This document shows, piece by piece, positions 45,262 to 58,549 of a stretch of 64,000 nucleotides of DNA (position 1 is its first letter; each line of letters opens with the position of its first letter). Below the pieces are notes generated by a model. The model was not told where the DNA came from. It saw nothing but the letters and a program-made list of their open reading frames with translations, and searched no databases. The DNA comes from Scatophagus argus. Its lineage: Eukaryota > Chordata > Actinopteri > Scatophagidae. The stretch spans positions 12,488,802-12,552,801 of the forward strand of contig NC_058512.1 in assembly GCF_020382885.2 (NCBI RefSeq), written 5' to 3'. Both the position numbers and the translations under genes were made by a program.

Positions 45262-48200
45262 TGTGCATGCACATGCATACACACAAGCCTCTTCTACCCT
45301 CTTACTGTTGCTGGGGTTGAGCAGGGTAGTTAGAAATGTACACAAGTCAAAGGGCATGTGCACCGGGGACTGCTTGGCAATCACAATAGTGGGAAGTGAG
45401 ATAGAGAGGAAGGCAGTGAGAATATTGACATTAGCCCCCTCAAAGAGCTTATTTACAAAATGAAAAAACTGAGAGCAGCCACAGTTTGTTATTCAGCTCA
45501 TACCTGTTTGGAAGTCGCATGCCTCTCCTCTCCTCTCCTCTCCTCTCCTCTCCTCTCCTCTCCTCTCCTCTCCTCTCCTCTCCTCTCCTCGGTCTTTACT
45601 ACTCCCTGCACTCTCTCTCCCCCACTCTGTCACACAAACACTCTTGTTTTCCTCTCCCTCCCCTCTTTTCGTCCTCTACCTCTCCGATCCTCCCTGACTC
45701 TCAGCCCTTCCCCCTCCCTCCCTCCCCCGCTCCTCCTCCTCCTCCCATCTCCCCTCTCCCCTCTCATCTTGCTCTCCGCTGCATCGCTCAGTCAGTCGGA
45801 GAGGCGAGAGTCTCTCCACTCGCACCGCCTGCCCGCCTCGTCGCCTCTGCTCCTGCTCCCGCCTCGATTAGCTGTAGCTTCCCCTCTCTCCCTTCTTCAC
45901 TCAGTTTTATTTATTTTCTCAGCTTAACCATAGCCCCCCCCACCCCCCGCGCCTCCTCTGTGGAAGTGTGATGTGTTTTGTAGCTGGTCACATAGGCGCT
46001 TTGTAAGGTCCGCTCTTTCTCTGGCGGGGTGCTGTAGCGTAGCTTTCGCTGCTCTTGTTGTGGCATGTCTGTTTACATCAGCAGCATGGCTCGCAGGGCA
46101 GGGGCAGCCAGGGGCAGCCAAGGGAGCAGCGCTAGCAACAGAGGAGGAGCAGCTGGAGGAGGAGAGAAATGTGAAGCAGGACGTGTAGAAGGGTTGCCCG
46201 GAGAGCCAGGAGACACAGCCAGAGGAGGGATAGCAGAGGAGCAAGGGGGAGAGAAGGGAGGAGGTTCAGGGAGAGCAGTTTATGTAGCAGGATGTGGCTC
46301 AGCAGCAGCAGGAGGAGGAGGAGGAGGAGGAGGAGGAGGAAGAGGAGGAGGAGGAGGAGGAGGAGGACTAGGAGGAGGTGTGTGTCGGGGAGTTTGCATG
46401 TCAGTCCAGGAGCTCAGCTACTGTCTCTGTCTGCCCTGTTGTTGTACAGTGTTACTGCAGCATGGAGCCGACCCCAACATCCGCAACACCGACGGCAAGT
46501 CCGCCCTGGACCTGGCTGAACCCTCCGCCAAGGCCGTGCTCACAGGTCAGCTCCTGTCTGTCTGTATATGTTGCTTGTCGTAGGTCTGTCACTGTCTGTA
46601 TTTCTGTCTGCCTGACTCGCTATGGCTCGTATTCTGTTGCAGATTGCTTATGTTTGTTTATATCTTTCCTGTGGGCTCTCTCTGTTTCCTTGCTTTTCAA
46701 GGATCCAGTTCTACCTTAATGTTAACATTTTGTTCACAACTTTCAAGCATCATTCATTTTCTCAATTTATCCAAGGCAGCAGGCAGTATCGCATTTTTCC
46801 TCCTGTCAGTCTATCGACCCCTCTTATTTTGCAAGGCCGTCCCTCTCATGCAGTCACTACGCTTGATATTCAGTCTTTGTGTCCAAGGCTGTACACACGT
46901 TGGTTACTTCATCACATTTTCTTTATTTTTCTCTCAGTCTCCATTCTGCTTTCTTTTCAGTTCCCATTTAATTTTGCTTTGTCTTTTTGTGTGGCACAGG
47001 CTTCACTCATTGATCAGCTACTCAACAACAACTCACTCTGCGTTGGACTTTGGATTTGCTTGTCATTCTTTTCCTTGCTCTTTCCTCCCTTCCTCTCCTT
47101 CACGTCTTGCTGAAAAATAGAAAAATAACCAATACAGTGACATGGTAGACCTTCGCAGAGCATTTTTTGAATAATACAGCAAAAGTACAGTACATGAATG
47201 TTGTTATCATCATCATCGTTTAGGTTTACACCAGTTTTCACACCAAAATATTCAGTGTTTTCCCTTTAATATAACTGCACAAAGAAGCTTTTACACCCTT
47301 GAAAGCATCGATAAACTAACTGGACAGCTTTAGTGGCCGACACGGGACACTGAAACTTTGCATGGAAACTCAGACTAATTACTGGTTCTTTCATTGTTAC
47401 AAGTCCTTGAAGGCAGCAGGACTCATTACACTTGTTCAGTTGTAGAGGAGCCACTGGGACACAGTTACAGCTTTTAAACGAGGAACTAATTAAAAATATA
47501 AGTCTTTTAAATAAATTATATCAATTTTCTTTTCAATTTTTCCTCCTTTCTCCGGCTGAAAAACACACACACACTGGAAAACTTTTTGCATGTTTTCAGG
47601 CTTGAATTTTGTCTTCCTTGTGGAATAAGCAGCCTTTTGTGCCATATTTCATGTGCATGTGTTGATGACTCCTTTTTTTCTCACTTCAGACAAGGTCGAA
47701 TACATTAGTTTCTTTTTTTTATATATTGGTGTTCACCGCCTCTCTGTGTAGATATTCACATAGGCTCCTAATCAGTTTTCGCAGCATCACTTCTGTGTTT
47801 ACATCACAAATTTCTCTTGTTAGGCTCTGTGGTGAATGAGATACACCTTGCGCTACCACAGCGAAGGTTCACTGCATCCTCCCTGTGAAAAACTACCAGG
47901 TAAAATTGAAATGAGGTAGTTCAGTGCCAGGCTTATTGAAGACGGCTGCGTGTATCACAGTCAGCCCCCTTCATCCCATCTCGCTATCCCTCATGATACA
48001 AGCTTTTACACTGGAGCTGTCGTGAAAATGCGTTTCACGAGCAGTGAAACTGGAAGATTTAGCAGAGGACTAATTCAATTGATTTCAGTCTCTATGTGAC
48101 AGAAAATCTTACACACTCATTTAAATGTGTGGTCTCCCTGCCAGTGGCTTGTAAACTGGAAAAATTTACCAGTCAAAAAAAAACAAAAAACGAAAAAAAA

Positions 48201-51200
48201 AAAACATTTAAATCTTTTCAGTAAAAGATTCATTTGTTCTTTTAAAGTTTGAACTGTTGTGTGGACAAAACAAACATTTTGAAGGTGTCACTTTGGGCTC
48301 TGTGTAAATATGATGGCATTTGTCACCATTTCCGAATTTTTACACACCAGTGCCAGTACCCAGTACACTTAATCTTATGCCTGTACTTCATGTGATATCT
48401 CGGCACTCTGAACTTGGCCAAATACACCTCGCCCAAGTTTGGGTTGTACCTGCTGTGGCAGTGGGCTAATCACAAATGACAAGTCCTGTTAGAACCATGC
48501 AAGCAGTAAATTTTTTCTTACATCTCGGTACAGAAAGAATTCAGTGTGCTTACTGTTTGATTGGGGACGTTTCGATAATATTCTGTGCTGGGTTATTTCG
48601 GTCAATACCGAAATGATATTGAGTACTGATACTCAGCCCATCTGTTCATGCAACTTTATTAGGGCTCTCTGCATTCTTCACAGCAGAACTGTGTGACATG
48701 CTACTTACCATGTATAAATATTACCAGCAGAAACACTGAGCTGGCTAGATAACTGTGGCGACAATGGACACGAGGAATGTAAAATTAAATCCGATATTTT
48801 CAGACTTTGAGGCGTGGAGGGAGAGATGTGAGGCGAAGATACTACATGAGGTGAAAGGGACAGGTGAACAGGTGCTCTGAAAACAACAAGAATTGATTCA
48901 TTGTTGATTTGGCTTGCTTCCCAACAGCCCGCACTTGAAGCAGCAGCAGCAGCAGCAGCGAGACACGACTCTGCTCATATCTTTGTCACAACCCAGTCAA
49001 ATCTGACTGCATGGACATGATAGACACATTTCTAGAGTCAGTGTGGCTTAGACTTTTTGAGGATATTATTCTGTTATCTCAAAATGTCCATCTATAGTTA
49101 AACATCTGCTCAGAACCCCTGGAAAGATGTGCTAATGTTTAACTAGATGTGCTTTTAATGATGCCAGTTTTTGCCCAAATGTGAACAAATATAGATTGAA
49201 AACATGTAGCCCAGTTGTTTCTGGTTTTGTGGGCCCACAGTTTAAAGATTAATGTGTACCTTCAGTTTTAGCCATCATCTAGGAACACACGATGCAGATC
49301 CAAATCTCATTTGTGTCGTTTAACCTGAGAGAATAAAGATATCAGCCTCATTGTGCGGCACCTGCTTTCACACGTCACATTCATTTGTGAGTTTTTTTTC
49401 CTGCTCAGTGAGTGAGGCAGAGGTCCTACCTCACTGGTGACCTACTGAACCCTGATTTATTTTTAAAATTAAAGTACATTTTAGGCAGATGGATGATGCC
49501 CCATCTGCTTCCCCTGAGAGTCTTAAACCTCTATAATGGAAAAAAAGTGATTTGGTATTAAAACGTGTTAATTTACATAAAATAGAGCCTCTAACAAGTT
49601 AACTTGTCATAGCAGGGAGCGCACAGATGTAATCATTAACATTAACGTTGGTTGTGTTCCATTCTGGTGATTCATTGAGCCAGGTCAGTGAGCTGGCATG
49701 TGCAATACCCGGACGCTGGCACTGGATAACCTAACTGGAATGCAGTCTTAATTAAGGTTATTAATTAGACCTGTGCCTTCCTACGACATGTCAAAATGTC
49801 TTCTGTGAAGAAGGACCAGTAGAAGGTCGCCAAGTGAGAAATCCAGATGGGAGTGTAGTGCTCAGAAAATAAAAAGAAATGTGACTGACTGCTGATCGCG
49901 TCTCTCAAGTCTGGGCCTCCAAAAGTAGCAGATGGGTGCGTTTTGAAGTTTTAGTCAAAAACACAACAACTATACATTCACAAGGGCAGCTAATTGCTGT
50001 CTTCCATTTTCAACATCTGCTATTTCCACTCGCATCCACCAGTGCATTCAGGTGAAAATCAACAGCTAACACAGAAACTAGTTGATCTCTTTGCACGCTT
50101 TGCTCCTCCTGCGATGGTTGTTCTGTGTTCTATCTGTGCTTTAGATCAGACAAATTTACTGCATCTTGTTAATTAGGTGAATTATGCTTTTAATGGTCAT
50201 CGCTAATTACGTAAACTATCATCCTGTTACATTGTCTTTTCACCCAGTTCCATCCTGGAGTGATTCCACTGTTGTAATTGCTGCTGGCAACAATGCATTT
50301 ATCATTAACTCTTAAAGTCTGTTTTATTATTGCTGGCTGGTTTTAGTGAAAGGCCTTCAGATTTTCCTTCCAGGAAAAACTCTCCAAGAGTGTAAATATG
50401 GACCTATCTGGCTGTGTTTGTATATTTGTAGCCTCTGTATAAATGTCTACAGGGACACCCAGTAGCAGCTTTTTCCCTCCCTGTCCTATATGTTCTGCAT
50501 GTGTGATGGAGAGGTTCTGCTGTATTCTTCATCTCTGCCGCAGGCCAGCACAGCTCTCAGTTTCAGTCTGCGGTGATGGAAGTTTATATTGACCCATAAA
50601 TTAGCTCTTACTACCCTGCCACATCCAGCCGACTACTCTCAGAAATGATAGACCGTTCCCTGTTCGTGGAGATGTGAAAGCGGAAAACATAGAAAATCAG
50701 TTATTTTAAAGCAGCTTCAAACACCCCTCTCTCACTACATTTCTAATTAACTTCTTGCAACGCAGTTTGTTTCCCTGGTCAGGTTGAGCATGTCCGAACA
50801 GGGACATGTTCAGTTCAGTTTGCTCAGTCTGTCAGCAGCTCCTCAGATATGCCTTTTTCTGCAGATTAATATGAGACACCACTATTTAAACCACATCAGG
50901 GAGGAGGCTCCCATGCTCAACTGCTCTTCAAACATACAGAATTTGATGACAAAGACCTAGCCAGTGTACATCACAACATAATTTGCAGAGGTACAAAGCG
51001 CTACTAAAGACAGGTTCCTCTAAATGTCACAATCTGCCCTTACGATTTCAGCAGCACAGTAAATAAGCAATTAAGTCTGATTGAAAACGTAAGTTCTTCA
51101 AAGCCGAATACAACCTGGAGGTAAAACTCTCCTCATTACTTTATTGTGCTTTTGTCGTGTAAAAGCTGAGAGAATTTCAAGTTAATTACATTGTTCCTTA

Positions 51201-53977
51201 TCAGGTTACAAAGGAGGGCACGCACAGATTTGTGAGGAGATAAGCTTATCGCTAAATGGTCACCGGCTCCTAGAACTAAATTCAGACGTCCCGCGGTATA
51301 CAGCATTTATCAGATACTGGAGCGAAGCACTTCTGTTTCTACCTGATTTATAGCCCCGCGTCTGTGTGGAGCATTTGCATTTTGTGATCAAGCCAAGTCG
51401 TTTCCTTTTAAAACCAGAATGCTGTGGGCTTGAATCAAAACTATTTGAACTTTGCTGAACCGTCACCACGTGTGATAAAAAACAGGATAATTGTGAACAT
51501 TAAAAGTGAGTGGAAGGGTCTGGTTTTTCTAAGGTTCCTACCCCAATATGAGGGTTTTACCAGAAGTCTTCTAGATATACAGAATCAGACTGCTGATAGG
51601 GAATTGAGAGAAGCACACAGTAATGATGTGAAAAGTCCCCGAAGAGATAACTTCGAAAACAAAAAGGCTCACCAGGAGCATTCTTCTTTCCATCCGTCTT
51701 TCCTGTTGTTGGTGATTGATCTTCCTCTGGCCGATGAGCAGCGATTAGGACACTTTCATCAAGTTGTTTCTGCCCTTGACGGTTCTCTCTCTTCTCCCCT
51801 CATCTTTCCGTGTCTTTCTTTCTTGCACTCATCAATTACGGAGTTGTTTAATGAGCTTGCAAGTACAGCATGTACTTCTTCCACCCCTCATCCTTAACAT
51901 CCGCCTCTGTGTCACTCTCTTTCCTCCTGACTCGTCATTTGTACTCTTTGTCCTCCTGCCTCCTGCTGTCTCTCACCCGCCTCAAGCTCTATGCCAATCT
52001 GCCTCTACATCTTTCCCCTCTGACATTTGTCTTTTTTTCTGCACTTGGCTTGAAATGTCGCACTTTGCCTCTTTAAGTCTTCGGCAATAACGTGACTCCA
52101 GTGTTGTATCAGTTTATAATGTACATATAGATAAGCTTTTGGCACATCAAATACGTCAGCTAAACCTGAAAAGGTGGAGGTTGGTGACTAAGTCTACTAA
52201 CAAACTGCCCAGACATAAGCTCCATGGAACTTCACGGGTAGAGATAATTTATATGGTAATCTCTCTTTGCTTTTCTCAGGTATTAATCACCCTTTGTTGA
52301 TTTTGTCTGCATTTTTGGTATGAAGCGCCTGAAGCTTTGTTTGTTTTTGTCTCAAATAGGAAACAAACTGTGTTAAGACTTGGCTCTGTAAAGAAAAGAA
52401 GTAGATTTTTTTTTTTTTTTAAAGACCAACACTTGTAGAAGAGGAAGAGTAAACCTCATAGATGCAGTCACTTCACCCTGAGGCTAGATGACAGAAAGAG
52501 TGGCAGGTGTGTGGGTTTAACTTTGAGCCACTGAGGGGGAGGAGGGCGTGACTAACCATACACTTACTGCACAGAGGCGAAAACTTAGTGTGTTGTGAGT
52601 ATGCACTATTTTATTCTGAGAAACATTGATAAGTAGAAGCAGATAAATGCTTTGTTTATTTTCTGTTAACTAATCCATTAATGGACTAAATACAGTGTTG
52701 TAACAATATCTGTTTACAAGCATACGCCAACAGTTGATCTTGGTATACTGACCCACGGATGATACTTTTTTTTTTTTTTTGCAGAATGAAGCTGCATTGC
52801 TCTGCTGCTTTTGTCTGGGTTGTTGGAGTGCAAAAACATTGTTCACTGGTTTTGATTTGGTCTTGAGATCTTCGGAGAAGACTTGACCCTTCTGTGGTGA
52901 ATTTAAATAATTCACAGATTTTTAAAGAGACACCATCAAAGCTTTTTCCATTTGTATTCAGCCCAAACAGGCTGTATGAAAGATGTGTATATTAGGAGCC
53001 AGTGTTTATGATTCTGTCTGTACATGTTTTCTCCCTCGACAGCAAAGAGATTTTGGACGTTTTAGTGCTGAATTTAAATGAAGTAGAAAGCCTCGCCTAC
53101 CTGACTCAATTGGCACTGTGCCGAACACCCACCAATAGGAGAGGGTCAAATTAAGACTTTCCTTTAGATATGGACATTTGGAATGTCTGTCTGGAAGCTT
53201 AGGTCAGTAACTAAAGAGGGAAAGAAAAGAGTGATTATTCATTGCTGTATTCATCATTGCCACATTATAAAAAGGAGAGAAAAACTCTGGAGGGGATAAA
53301 TAGAGACGGGAACAGAGACAGAGAGTGAGAAACAGAGTCCATTAGTTGCTATTAATTACCTCTGATTGGTATTCACAGAGTAGCTGCTTCTGAGCCTCAG
53401 AGAGATCAATTCTCCGCTCTGGACCTCAGTCAACACACACACACACACACTTGCTTTTTCTGGCCTCCCGTGTTTTAACTGTTACTCAGGCAAATTATCT
53501 CTCTGATTTCATTTTCTTTACTAAAATATTTTTTTTCTATGTGAGTTTTAACCTTTGCTCCACCATAAAGGCTGGAATATTTGATAGCAACATGGCACGA
53601 GCATAGTAACGTTAGGATGATCATCGCTTTCATCGCAGGAAATTACTGCAGGTAGTCTGACCTGTGCCTGAGCTTTTGATGTCGTGTCTCCTTGTCGTTC
53701 ATGCTAAAGCTGCTCATTCAAGAACAACAAAAAACAACATAACAGATGTCTTGCTTGTTGTCGTACCAGTGCGGGTAAAATCAAGAGTGAGCATCAGTAT
53801 GAGTCCCATGTACAGCATGCTGTGGGAGTCTCAGGTTGTGGCCTCTAGTGTGTGTTGCTGTTTGAATTGCACTGCTATGAGAGAACAGACTTAAAGTTAG
53901 GACACTTCCAGATAGAGATAGACTTTGATTTTTCGTTCTTTTTTTTTTATTTAAATTATTATTCCTTTTGACACACC

Positions 53978-54015
<38 letters not shown>

Positions 54016-57000
54016 CACACTCACAGTACTCCTCAGTAGGTATCATGAAGTGCAAGGCAGTATCTGTACAACCTTTTACCAGACTGCTGCTGATAGACGT
54101 GCGAGTACAGGTCTAGGATTCCCCTCTTGGTCAGAGCAATGGATCATGGCATATATGCTGTCTGAGCCGTGATAGGGTCTTTGGATTAGTCGGCCAAAGC
54201 TTTTTTTAATGAAAAATGTGGTCACATTCATATCTTAAAGCAGCTGAGAATTGAAGCAGAAACTTCTCTGGCTGTGGCTCTTATGTGTTTTCTTTCCCCA
54301 TTATCTTACTTTGATGAATCCTATTACTTTTACTAAAGCAATGACATAGTTGCCCAATGAAAATCAATTGGGTCATTGTGTCTCATCTTATTAATTCGGT
54401 AAAGCGCGATTGAACATTTTCAGCCTTAGAGGTTAATCAATTCCCTGAACTGAATAAACAAAGCATTAGTCTCACTTAAACAACCTGAGTAGTCAAAATT
54501 GGCCTCACACTTGGATTTAAAACTTCAGACTTGAACACCACTTCACTTTAGAGACTTCCAAGACTGTGTTTTATTGTCATATTCCTTCCTTATTTGTTAT
54601 TTTAATCAAAAAGAACTCAGTCACTCAGGCTCGACTCAGACATGACAGGTACAGTATGTCTTCCCCATATGGTGTAGGTTTTCAGCTTCATGTCTAGCTG
54701 TAACTTGGATATTGCTTTATCTCCTGTCTATCACAAAGGCAGAAAGTGGAGAACTTGAAGAAGCTGAGTGAATGCAGAATGCAAAATTAAACAGCTTTGA
54801 ACAAGGTTTTTGTCGAGAATGTCCCATCTTCTTGTCATAGTTAGCTTTTCATCCTCAGGAATGAGTTGCAGACGGCAGTAATAGGCTCTCAGCGACAAAG
54901 AAACTGCGCCTGCAAGGATATGCTGATATGAGAGTGACAGGGAAAAAGTGGAGAAAAAAGGAAGATGTAGTAAAGAAATGGCATAATGTAGGGCTGATCT
55001 GAATGCTTCTGCCATTGCCATGGTGATCCAGTCCAGGAGTGGAGGAAATGCCAAACCAAAGTTTAGGCTTAGCTGCTACAGTACACATTTAAATCGCATA
55101 TTGATGTCATTTGTGAGGAGATATGTCTTCATCGTCAAATGTTGTCTGATGAAAAACACCAGGAAAATTCATTGTTGGAACATCCCTACTGGGAGCATAG
55201 GCCTCGACCCTCCATACACACGTGCGACAGCTCAACACCCACTCGCCCATCATGTTGATTTGTGAGACTCTGGAGGCAGGGATGGAATAGACATTAAGCA
55301 GGCCCCAGCCCCACCTCACCACCCCCTGCTTTTCAGAGCAGATCGCCTCCACCCAAGAAGATCCGGAGTAACGATGGCCATTTTTGGACTGAAACGCTCA
55401 TCAGCCTAGCCTAAGATATTGCACCCTGACATACAGCAGCAGCCAACACCAGTTTCAGTGTCAACTTGATGACAGCCAGCTCATGGATCAGCCTTTCAAA
55501 TCCTGCACTCTTCACTCTCCTTCTCCTTTGCCTCACCCAAAAAAGCAGAGGTGTTTTTATTTTGTGTGTGTGTGTGTTTTCAAGTGTGAAACACTTTGAA
55601 TATGCATTATTCAAATACATCATTTTTTTCCCCTGCTGCTAGACACTTTTTCAACTCTGCAGTTTGAAGTGTTGGGCACTTTAACAGAACTTTTGCGTGT
55701 GTCTTCCTGTTTCCATTACTACCATATTCCCACTATACTGGGTGTTAAGGACATGCTGACTCTATTGTAAATAAAGAGAAAATAAAAAAAAATGTTGCTT
55801 TGAAGAGAGGTAGGCAGGCAGCTTTAACATAGCAGAAAATTAGCCAGAATTCTCTCTCACAAGGGCTGGCAGAAAATAATGATAGATTTAAGGGAGTGAA
55901 AAGGGGGGGGGGGCAGAAAAAGAGTGAGTCAGAAAAGGAAGGAAATGGATTCATTTAAAAGAAGGGAACTGATTCAGGAAATGCAAGGAACAACAAATGA
56001 GGGAGGAAAGACGATGATGCTAAGTGGTTCGAGTGATGGAAGAACAGAGAGATGAACTGATGCGACATCCAGTGAATGCAAAGAAAGAGGAAGAGGGGGC
56101 AGCTCTGTGTGGTGTGTAGGTTAGCAGCCTAATCATGAAGACAAAGAACCGCTGTAGCTGCTCTGAAGGCTTCGTCTTCCTAATGCAGCATGGGCACCTT
56201 AGAGTGTGTGTGTGTGTGTGTGCATGTGTGTGTGTGTGTGAGAGAGAGCGAGCAAAAGTATGAAATCCTGTGGCTGCAAGGCCAAGTGTGTAGCTTTCTT
56301 CCTCTTATCAGTGACATGCTCATTGATTACTGTGATGACTGCTGTTCGATTGGTCCCCAGTGATGAATGAGTCCCAGCCCCATTTCCAAAATGACCTAGC
56401 AAGAGACGCACAAACAAGTGACTGTTTTTCAATGTGTGTGTGTGTGTGTGGGTGTCTTTATGTCTTTGTGTGATGCACTTCCATTTGAGCCATTTTCCTG
56501 CAGCCAAAATTGCCTAGTTTTCCACACGGTCGCACAGCAGCACAACACTGAGTCAGTTGGCGCCGGCAGTCGGCCACTCTGCAAGAGTAGACTGACAGAA
56601 TTTGGTTAATGAACTCAGCAGAAGTAAAGGAAAGGAAGTACATACTAATCTCCTGGATGTGGAAATTTTCTGGAAAAGTGAAAGGTTTGGATGAATTTAA
56701 TACATATGTAAAGACAAGGCACTTGCTTAAATTTGCATACGCATATTAAATGTGCGTTGGTTGTCCCAAAATGCTTAAAAAAATTCTGAAAGGTTTTTTA
56801 AAAATCATCTTTGAAATCAAACAGATTATAGCCTGGTTTGGTTTGTAAAATTGAGTTGTAAAATGTTTTTCACTTTCACAAGTGATTCTCTTTTATTCCC
56901 GAAGGAATTCAAGATGACTAAATTAAGCTCTCTATTCTTAAGAAACAACCAATTTTACACCTAAGAAAGTATTGGAGTGTACATTCGAACATCAGAATAA

Positions 57001-58510
57001 TCAGTTTTCATGAGTCACTGCGTGCAGCAGCCTGCGAGCTTGGCGGACGACGGAGCATCAGATGTAGAGGAATGACCCGTCTGCGGTCTGTTGTGTTTCT
57101 CCTTGGTTGTTGCGTGACTCCTGTTTGTGTGCCACGCTCAGGATGGCTGTAATATGATCTAATCTTATCCATATTCATTTGCCACGGAGAACTTTGTTGT
57201 TTGTTGTTTATAGCTTTGCTCGTGAGAGGCAGAGTGGGTGCTTCGACGTCCTTCCTGTCCTTTTGTATCCGTTTAACGAACAGCAAATCTATGCTGATGT
57301 ATTGTTGGGGTACCATTACAAATTAACATTTTTTTTTCATCGTTATTCAGGAAAGATTTTCACTGTTCCGTTAAAGGAAATCTGCTTTATAATCTCATAG
57401 GATTCTAGGATTTCTGCTTCCTGTTGCTAGAGAGGGGCCCTTAATGCAAGATACTGAACACACAGCATTTTTAGATATTTAGTAACATGGAAGTCTGAGT
57501 TGCAGAAGGATTTTGTCTGAAAGAAACCATCTTTCAGCAAAGCAAGATCCCGAATTCTCAATGCTGGACTGTCTAACTAACAAGATTGCTATCTATATAA
57601 AACGTTCTGGCGGGTCAGCATGTTTACCACACGGGATCAAACATATTGAAAACTGAAGAAAACCTTCATTCAGAAGAATGATAAAAACCCATCTGAACAC
57701 ACCCCTGCTCACCTCTGGCTACACCCACAGTAAATTAGAATTGTAACTGTTGAGAGGAAAGTCATTTGGCTGTGCCAACACAAGGTCACAGGCAGAAACA
57801 CACTGATATTGTAGCACGATAAATTCCAAGCAGTCCGGCCTTTTTATTTAGAGAGTTATACACTGACATGCACAGCTGTAGATTTATAAAACTCTGTAAA
57901 GTGAAAGGAAAAAAAATGCAGCTAATCCAGAGTGGTTCTCTCTTTGTGAAGCAATTAATCACACAGTGTAAGCAGTGAGGGTGTGCAAAGTAAGCTGAAC
58001 CAGCCAGCAAAGGGCCCAAAGCACCATCTTTTATAATTTCCGTTCACCTCTCTTTTATTTATTTATTTATTTACTTTCCCCCTTTTGATTGGTCTCACTG
58101 TGCACGGATTCACTTAGAACTTCTGCAGTTGCGACCTTGCTGAGGTTATAAGGGGATCACTCAACTCCTGACTTGAAGCCAGTTGTTGTATAACAGCGGA
58201 TAAACCGCTTCTGCAATAAATGATATTTGATTCAAGTGCACCGAAACACACACGCGCACATGCACACACACGAGTGGACAGCTGGGCACTGAGGCGACTC
58301 ATGGTGCAGTCAGCATCAGTCAGAATCATCTGTGCTTGTACAACCACTTGGTAAATGTACACACATAAACACATACACAGAGGAAGCTCGGTCCCTGCTG
58401 TATGGTCAAGATATATATATATATATACTGTATATATAAAATACTTGCATACAACAATTGGAATTCAAGTAGCGATCCTCGTTGCTGGCTGCAACCAGAC
58501 CCCCCCCCCC

Positions 58511-58549
<39 letters not shown>

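Larger units (their letters stand above)
40982..46449. other. tnks: tnks intron 3
   Basis: A 5.5 kb intron. The first 4.2 kb is unremarkable. The last 1.2 kb holds a CA repeat (45221-45280), a TCTCC pentanucleotide array (45522-45590), a GC-rich, pyrimidine-rich tract to about 45960, and a purine-rich tract with a GGA repeat to 46378. An open frame from 46065 runs into exon 4 (see findings). Confidence 0.6.

Noticed and set aside
45460-45971. Two overlapping frames of about 155-161 codons rich in LSSPLLSS
   Set aside because: They arise from the TCTCC array and the pyrimidine-rich flank, which rarely form stops. No domain or splice context.
46622-47120. Overlapping 163- and 158-codon frames after tnks exon 4
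   Set aside because: Phe/Leu/Ser-rich frames in a T/C-rich intron. Two frames are open at once, which points to composition rather than coding.
51424-51897. 157-codon frame in tnks intron 4
   Set aside because: It has mixed composition but no recognisable domain, no exon-like borders and no promoter cue. A chance frame in a 15 kb intron is more likely.
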